This document shows positions 57,729 through 64,000 of a stretch of DNA of 64,000 nt, piece by piece. Both the position numbers and the translations under genes were made by a program. The notes under the pieces are model-generated. The model saw only the letters and a list, made by a program, of their open reading frames with translations. It had not been told where the DNA came from and searched no databases. How positions within the stretch are numbered: the first letter of the stretch is position 1; each line of letters begins with the position of its first letter. The stretch comes from Chrysaora quinquecirrha (lineage: Eukaryota; Cnidaria; Scyphozoa; Semaeostomeae; Pelagiidae), in the NCBI GenBank assembly GCA_014526335.1, contig JACTAT010000032.1, forward strand, positions 983,026-1,047,025. Reading direction: 5' to 3'.

Positions 57729-58600
57729 TCAGTTCATTTTCTGGAACCTTTTCTCAGACTCATCAAGAATATTTGCCTTGAACTCCTGGTAGTCATCCTG
57801 AAATCTTTTGTTGCTTTTAAATCTTCTGCTCAGCTGCCATAATCTCTTTTCAGCAAGGGCTCTGTTGTTTGGGAAGCTTATGCTATCTGACTTCAATGGA
57901 AGTGGCATCTCATAATGGCCATTTGGACTTTTCTTAATATTTTCCTCCAAAATCCTCAAGAACCTTTCATCTTGTACTGAATAGGATTTGCCTTTGTTGC
58001 TGCTTTCATTGAAGTCTGACTCTAAAATTGCAAGAACTTTCTCAGGAAATAAAATTTCTTTTGCTGTGGTAGGTAATACAAATTTGCTACTTCTTTCATC
58101 GACCAATACTTTGTTACAATAGCTTTGTTGCATGCTCTTATCATTTTTTGATTTGTATATCCTGCCAATTACTCCCCAGCCTAACAAAGATTTCTGTCCG
58201 TATGGATCATCTTCTCCACCAACAACAACTTCTCTAGGTCGTATTGCTCTTGGGCAGTTATTTCCTATGAGTAATGCTATTTCTATATCGCTTTCATAAG
58301 GCATCAATTCATCTGCAACACTTTGAAGATGACTCCATTTCCTAACAACAGCTGCTTTAGGAATTTGATGGTGACTGCCAGGTACTGTTTCTCTTGTAAA
58401 CATTTGTGGCAACTCAATACATTCTTCTTTCAGATAATTTAGGACTTCTATTCCAGATACACGGTTGCTGTCTATTAAAACATTTTGCTCTTGAACTGTT
58501 GACAGCAGAAGTTGTGTTTGAGGACCCTTAACTTGGAGTTTGTCGCAAAGTGCTTGTGATATGAACCCAACGTTTGATTGATCATGTAAGATAGCATATG
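57729..58600 (-). pseudogene. inner BEL protease and pre-RT region (DUF1758)
   Basis: The frame follows gag after a shift near 58600. It reads SVADELMPYESDIEIALLIG, then GEDDPYGQKSLLGWGVIG, the end of the BEL protease domain, and then a helical linker with RFLRILEENIKKSPNGHYEM and NRALAEKRLWQL, which precedes the RT in Pao/BEL polyproteins. It ends in a stop at 57729 caused by a second shift. Confidence 0.8.
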
Positions 58601-60508
58601 AAGAAGAATTTCTTTTTCTGGCTCGTTCTTAGACCGGACCCAAACAGAAACTATCATTGAATATTCTGTACTTTCATCTGCGTCTCTACAAACATTTATA
58701 CAGTTTGCTGTAACTCTTTCTTGTTGATCAGTTTGTTCCTTATGAAAACATGACAGGTGCCCTCCGGAACACACTTTACAAGACTTCTTGTATCTGCAAT
58801 TTTTAATTTTATGATTAGAGCTTGCACCACACCCATAACATAGAAAATTTGTAAAGAAGAATGACTTTTTCTCCTTAAGTGGCTTTTCTGTGAACTTTTT
58901 GCACATGTCTAAGGTATGATTTTCTGTGCAAAATAAACACTCTTTTTTTCTATCACTATTTCCATTAGAACTTTGTAACTTCATATCTGCAACATTTACT
59001 GTGGAGTCTTCTTTATCTGACACTGATGTTTTTAATGTATTGACAGCAAATTTCTTGCCAGGCTTGGTACCCTCTGTTTCTTGTTTCTGTTTGTACATAC
59101 TTTCCAGCTCTGGAATACAGGCATTATCAGCAGCTTCCTTCACAAAGACTGCAAAACTTGCAAATGGAGGGTACCTGTCTGGTCCTTCCCAGGACTTCCA
59201 GTAAGAAATCTGATCTCTCCACTTGTTCTGTAAACTATATGGTGGTTTTTCCAATAATTTCACATTTTCTTTTGCAAAGTCAAGTAAATCTAAACTTTGA
59301 ATTGTTTTCTTTGCAGCTACAACTTTCAGTAGGAAATCAGAAAACACTCTGATGGAATTTGGATCTCTTGGGTTAATCTTTGGCCAACTTTCTAACTTAG
59401 AGATAAATGCTGTACTTACAACATTCTGATTGCCATACCTCTCATGCAACATTTGCCTTGCTTTTTGGTATGCTTCATCTGTGCCAATTAAGATGTAATA
59501 GTCAACAATTTGCTTGGGTTTACCAGAGACATATTGACTCAGAAGATTCATTTTGGATTGCACATCCATTTGTTTTGAATCTACCAAAGCATGAAAGGTG
59601 TTTTTCCAGATTGGATACTCCAAGGGATCCCCAGTGAACACAGGAACTGATATTTTTGGCATTTGACTTGATAAAGCTAATTGGTCTGTAGCTCTGGCTT
59701 GTTTCAAACTTGCTTCTACCAATCTACTATTGGTCATTGCAATATTACTCATACAAGTTTCTAAAGTTGAGGCAATTTTGTCCAGACTTCCACCAATATT
59801 ATCTTGTTTATCAAAGGGTTGAATCCTCTCATTTTGACTCCAAGGCTCAGCTGATGGATCCAATTCATGGTTTCTAACATAGTCCATGACATCTTTCTCT
59901 TTGTCTTCTGCTGCAAGAGAATTTAAACTATCCTCTGTAAGACAATATTCCCCTTCCTTGGAACATACAGCTAATTTTGTTTCATTTTGAGCTAATTGTT
60001 TTTTCAATTTCAAAATTGAAAGTTCATCTTCTTGTTCAAGTTTTGACATTCTCAATCTTTTCTCCTCCTCTGCCAGCTTTATTTCTGCTTTAATGCATTC
60101 GCTTTGCTTCAATAAGCTTTTCTTTTCTATTTCAGAGTTGGATGAATTAGCACTTGAGAATTCTGATGTTGACCTTTTTGAAGGCCTTGATCTTCTTGAT
60201 GATTTTGAAGAATTTTCCAGCAAAACTAATTTAGCCATCTCTATTTCTGATGTTACAGCATCCTTGAAATATGTCCATTCATTTTGAAAGTGACTCTGTT
60301 TTCTTTCTATTTGGTTCACTTGCCCCTCATCTGTTATAAGCTCTTTCAGATCCAAATATAGATCCCCAAATTCAGCCCATTGAATTTGAGCCTTGCTGTA
60401 TTCTTGCTTCCAAAAATCAAGATCTCTACTCTTTCCAATGTTCAATAAGACTCGTCTCATCTGCTTGGTTGCCTGAGTTTTCTTGGATGCTATTGACTTT
60501 TGCCTCAA
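58601..60508 (-). pseudogene. inner BEL gag (DUF1759, zinc knuckles)
   Basis: 677-codon frame (58475-60508); the last 40 codons are out of the real frame. The N-terminal third is coiled and charged (IKAELKLAEEEKRLR-like). The Pao gag core is at about 283-450 (PVFTGDPLEYPIWKNTF ... LLSQYVSGKPKQIV). Cys/His clusters fall at 524-590 (CLFCTENHTLDMC, CYGCGASSNHKIKNC, CKVCSGGHLSCFH). The same frame is open upstream to a Met at 60643 (MEDALKIQETF) except for a TAG at 60509-60511, so the original start was probably there. Confidence 0.85.
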
Positions 60509-60649
60509 CTAAATTTGATACTGTAACCCTTTTTCTGTGGGCTGTCTTACTCTTGTCTGCACATCCTCGTGAAGTCTTTGTGGGTTTGGAATAGGTTCTG
60601 ACCTGTTGCTAAATGTTTCTTGTATTTTCAAAGCATCCTCCATGTCGTA

Positions 60650-61678
60650 CATCTCACAGCAGCAGACAAAAACAGAAAAACCACTCAAAAAGCACAAAAA
60701 AGTCAAAAAATGATTGCTGCGAAGCTAGCTGCAAAAATATGTGCTGCAAAATGCAATGCGAAATGTGCTGCAAATTGCTACATGCAAAGCAAGGAGCAAT
60801 AAATTAAATTTTCTTGCTAAATAAATCTTGCAAGGGGACTTTTTCATAAATTACAGGATTACATCAAAACCTTAAGCAAGAAAATAATCTGTTATTTGCA
60901 GAAAGAACTCCAAAAGAAAACACAACAAAATGCATTTTAATATCAAAAAATTCTTGTTACTGTGCTGCTCATCTGCAGTTTAAGGCACATACATGCCTGC
61001 AGACACAAAACTCAAAAGCACGCTGGTAACAAAGTTCTTCAATTAAAGTTCAGCTTCAACTTTCGACTTCAGAATTTCAGAACTCCAGAACATACATAAT
61101 CATTATAGAAAAAGTCAAAGGGTACTTCCCTGAACATATAATATTTCCAATCACTTTTGAAGCAAATTCTCGTCTTCTTTGAGAGGTAAATGCAAATTTT
61201 TAAAAGCACCCTCTTTTAGGCCTAAGCTAAAGTCACTTACCTGTGATCGTTTTCCACAAAATAATCTTCGACTTCTTCTCGCTAACTTCTTTCTCGAGTA
61301 AAAATTTTAACGTCACACAAAAGTTTCAACTATTTTGCTTTGAATAATTAAAAAATTTCGAGTAAACAGTCAAGAAAGCAGTTATTTCATCGCGGTTTTT
61401 TAGGCAACTCGTGAAAAATTTTCCAGCAAATTTTGAAGACACTGCTTCAAAGTTTTTATCGTTTTATAAGAAAAACAACAAATAAATCCTTCACTCTTTA
61501 TTTTAATTGAAAGTTAGTGAAATGGCAAACATTTCGCGCCAAAGTCAGGTGCGCAGAGGCCGCTGAGTCGCCATAGCTTTGTTATGTAAATTTTCTTGTT
61601 TCAGCCCTAGGCCACTGTTTGCCGCCATTTTTAGTCAGGCGTTGCTATGACCACCACTTTGAAACCACTGATTGTTAT
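60650..61678 (-). promoter_or_regulatory. inner BEL 5' leader with donor-like CAG|GTAAGT
   Basis: About 1 kb between the 5' LTR and gag. On the coding strand it carries atggcggcaaacagtggcct and, at 61243-61235, caggtaagtgactttagct, a consensus splice donor. The part from 61660 to 61219 matches the repeats at 37968-39680. Downstream of the donor a further shared stretch reads gaatttgcttcaaaa. Confidence 0.6.
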
Positions 61679-62092
61679 TGTAACGCTGTAGAAACATTTC
61701 ACTCAGCGAGACGAGCAAAACACGGAGTAAACTTCGGCCATTTTGTTATTTGTATCATGAACACAAAGACAACAAGATAACAATCTAAAATAAAATAAAT
61801 CAAATAACAACGTATCTGGCCTAAGTTAGTCCAAGTCCAAATAAATGTAAAAAGAAACGAATAAATGCAAAAGTCCAAACGAAACGAACAAAATAACGTT
61901 CGGCTTTACCAGTTTGGCCTTGAAATTCCAACTTGAAGAACAGCTCTTGGTGGTTGTTTCTTGACATGAATCTTGCACATCTTCACGCCCCTCCTTCCTT
62001 CTGGTTGTGTGGATGTTTTTGTCCACGAGTTTCAGTCATGCATAAAAAGGCAGCAACAACAACAACAAAACCGCGCCTTCGCTGCGGTTACA
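61679..62092 (-). repeat. 5' LTR of inner BEL element
   Basis: Nearly identical to 54137-54546. One difference is ctaagttagtccaag here versus ctaagtccaag there. Confidence 0.85.
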
Positions 62093-63613
62093 GCAAGGCT
62101 GATCGAGATATTAAAACAGAAGATATCTCTATGGCGGAACGTTTGTGGATTAATGATTTACAAGCAGAATTCAAGAATAAGAAGGACAGCTATTATCAGA
62201 AACTTCAAAATGAGCTTGGACTGTATGTGGAAGAAGGCATAGTAAGATACAGAGGGAGACTTAAACACTCTCATCTACCCTACAGTGCCAGGTATCCAGT
62301 CCTGTTGCCAAGAGATCATTATGTCACTCGTTTGATTATACTGAAATGTCATGAAGCTGTTTTTCATAATGGAGTAAAATAGACTCTTACGGAACTACGA
62401 CAAAACTTCTGGGTACCACGTAAAAGACAATTGGTTAAGAAGTTAATACATTCTTGCCGTATTTGTAGATGGTTTCAAAGTAAAGGTTATGATATACCAA
62501 AGCCAGCTGATCTACCAAAAGAAAGAGTTTGTGGAGCAAATGCATTCATGCAGATTGGAATTGATTTTGCAGGTCCTCTCTACATCAAAACAAGCGAGGG
62601 TACAGAGAAAGCGTATGTTTGCTTATTCAATTGTTGTTCAAGTAGAGCAGTACATCTTGAAGTTGTACCAGACTTGTCTGTTGCAGCATTCACCAGATGT
62701 CTTAAGGGATTATAGCTCGTCGAGGAGTACCAAAACAGATCATCTCGGACAATGCCAAAACCTTCAAGACAGCAAATAAGGAGCTTGTGAAATTGTTTAG
62801 TCAAAAAGATGTTCAAGAATTTACCTGTCAACTGAGAATCGAATGGAAGTATATTTTAGAAAAAGTTCCATGGTTTGGAGGATTTTATGAGCGTATGGTT
62901 CAGTTATTGAACAGATGCCTCAGAAAGATCCTTGGGAATGCCAGGCTGAATTTTGAAGAACGTACCACAGTCATTGCAGAAGTAGAAGGAGTTTTAAATT
63001 CCAGACCCTTAACTTTTGTTTCAGCGGATGATATGGAAGAGCCATTAACACCAGCGCATCTCGTTATTGGCAGAAGAATTCCAACACTTTCAAGCAAGGA
63101 AGAATTCGACGAGGAAGATAACTTTGATTCATCTACCGTAGAGAAAAGAGCGCGTTACTTGAACACTTTGCTTGGCCATTTCTGGTCAAGATGGAGTAAC
63201 GAATATTTACTTAGTCTACGAGAATATCATCGAGCAACCGAGAAAATACTGATGAAAGAGAGATTCAGTCAGGAGATATTGTTATTGTCAAGGAAGCAAA
63301 TATACCTAGGGGACGCTGGAAACTTGCATGCATTGAACATCTAATTCCAAGCCATGATGGAAAGGTGAGAGGAGCGATTATCAGAATAGTTAACTCTAAA
63401 GGAAAATCTACACGCCTTCGAAGACCACTTCAAGCTTTATTTCCTGTTGAAGTTCCACAGAAACACCAGAATGGAACTGCTAAATCAGACAGCTCCACTG
63501 AAAACGATAGCATTGCAACTACTCAAGAGCACATTTTTAAACGTCCAAGAAGACAAGCAGCAAAAAACGCCGATGTGATTAGACGATTAATTGATCAATC
63601 TGACTCGGATTGA
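62093..63613 (+). pseudogene. outer BEL integrase with DUF5641 tail, frameshifted
   Basis: Begins abruptly at the inner LTR border inside the region before the integrase zinc site (ADRDIKTEDISMAERLWIND). Then GIVRYRGRLKHSHLPYSARY, the zinc site (ILKCHEAVFHNG ... CRICRWFQ), the catalytic Asp of IGIDFAGPLY, the second Asp in ISDNAKTF (outside the long frames), and FYERMVQLL, holding the Glu. DUF5641 follows (GVLNSRPLTFV, EEPLTPAHLVIGRR, FWSRWSNEYLLSL). In-frame TAG at 62380; frame changes near 62715 and 63345. Ends DQSDSD just before the polypurine tract. Confidence 0.85.
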
Positions 63614-63615
63614 TC

Positions 63616-63625
63616 AAGGGGGGAG
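63616..63625 (+). promoter_or_regulatory. polypurine tract of outer BEL element
   Basis: aaggggggag directly before the LTR start tgtaaaa; primes plus-strand DNA synthesis in LTR elements. Confidence 0.8.
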
Positions 63626-63789
63626 TGTAAAATATTAACCCCGTCCTTGCTTTTAGACTACGTAAATAGACTGTTCTGTTTTTTGTTATTGAATGGAACC
63701 TCAGTTGAACCTAGAGCCTGTAGTGTGTAGTACACACGAAGTTATTCTTATCGAAATATATATCTACAAATCGAATCTGGAGTTAAATA
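63626..63789 (+). repeat. 3' LTR of outer BEL element, truncated by insertion
   Basis: Matches 51529-51691 until gagttaaata, where the 5' LTR goes on aatacagtct but here cagggtggccc follows. Confidence 0.9.
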
Positions 63790-64000
63790 CAGGGTGGCCC
63801 AAAAAAAAGGGACCCCCTTAGGTAAATAATTTCTGTATAAATTTTCTCAAGGAGGAATTTTATCAAATTTATACCAGGTAATATTCAAGCCAAGTGCGCT
63901 ATCGTGTAGAAATATGTTGGAGATAAGAGCTTCCATCTCGGCGCAATGGGACATTACATTCATGATGTCCAAAAACCAGCTGTTTATATTCCATCATTGC
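63790..64000. mobile_element. left end of a TA-inserting (Tc1/mariner-like) transposon
   Basis: Begins cagggtggcccaaaaaaaag directly after TA (63788-63789), exactly where the LTR match ends. TA targets and a CAGGGTG-type terminus fit the IS630/Tc1/mariner superfamily. The other end and any transposase lie beyond the window. Confidence 0.65.

Larger units (their letters stand above)
54137..62092 (-). mobile_element. inner BEL/Pao LTR retrotransposon, opposite strand
   Basis: Minus-strand element with LTRs of about 410 bp, leader, gag, protease, reverse transcriptase, RNase H and integrase. It differs in sequence and gag length from the outer element, so it is a separate family. The left border follows ttaccggaca and the right border precedes gcaaggctga: no shared 4-6-bp duplication. 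The LTRs differ at about seven positions and one 4-bp indel by eye. Confidence 0.9.
51529..63789 (+). mobile_element. outer BEL/Pao LTR retrotransposon, defective
   Basis: A plus-strand element bounded by related LTRs, with gag, protease, the N-terminal to C-terminal integrase and a polypurine tract in the right order. Reverse transcriptase and RNase H are missing. Between protease and integrase lies an opposite-strand BEL element (54137-62092). A Mutator-like element sits in the gag-protease frame, and the 3' LTR is cut by another transposon. Over the 164 aligned bases the two LTRs differ at about five positions by eye. Confidence 0.9.

Overview
The window looks like AT-rich, gene-poor, intron-containing animal DNA. 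BEL/Pao and Ty3/Gypsy retrotransposons, a Penelope-like element, LINE reverse transcriptase, hAT-like and Mutator-like small elements and many microsatellites occur together. The overall style fits an anthozoan cnidarian such as a coral or sea anemone. That assignment is inferred from element content and is not proven here. There are no prokaryotic operons, rRNA genes or CRISPR arrays.

From about 10 to 30.5 kb the minus strand carries what I read as the only host gene. It is a PX-domain (sorting-nexin-like) gene, recognised from six short exons with GT/AG borders. Five of the six are joined in pairs or triples by compatible phases; at least one exon between 14.24 and 20.6 kb was not found. 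Its introns contain a LINE fragment, a Gypsy pol fragment, a Gypsy gag fragment and a complete but broken Penelope-like element (23.6-28.0 kb). That element has long inverted end copies and an 813-bp hAT-like insertion in its reverse transcriptase. The first 9 kb hold a DDE transposase fossil, a small inverted-repeat element with a possible ABC-transporter scrap, and dispersed repeats.

From 31 to 51.4 kb the DNA is a patchwork of foldback DNA. There is a 2.6-kb inverted-repeat element with an 804-bp Mutator-like element (9-bp target duplication) inside it. There are three copies of a leader-like repeat that also forms the 5' leader of the BEL element at 61 kb. Two foldback elements have arms built from related GC-rich minisatellites (CCACCGTACT and CCACTGTACT types). 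A tandemly multiplied segment carries tRNA-like A and B boxes and ATC microsatellites. 11-bp-period arrays occur at three places.

From 51.5 to 63.8 kb two BEL/Pao elements are nested. The outer one (plus strand) keeps LTRs, gag, protease and integrase but has no reverse transcriptase or RNase H. Where these should be sits an opposite-strand BEL element (54.1-62.1 kb) with its own LTR pair and full but frameshifted gag-pol. The flanks of the inner element show no target duplication, which points to a recombination deletion rather than a simple insertion. A 498-bp Mutator-like element with a 9-bp duplication interrupts the outer gag-protease frame, and a TA-inserting DNA transposon cuts the 3' LTR at the right edge.
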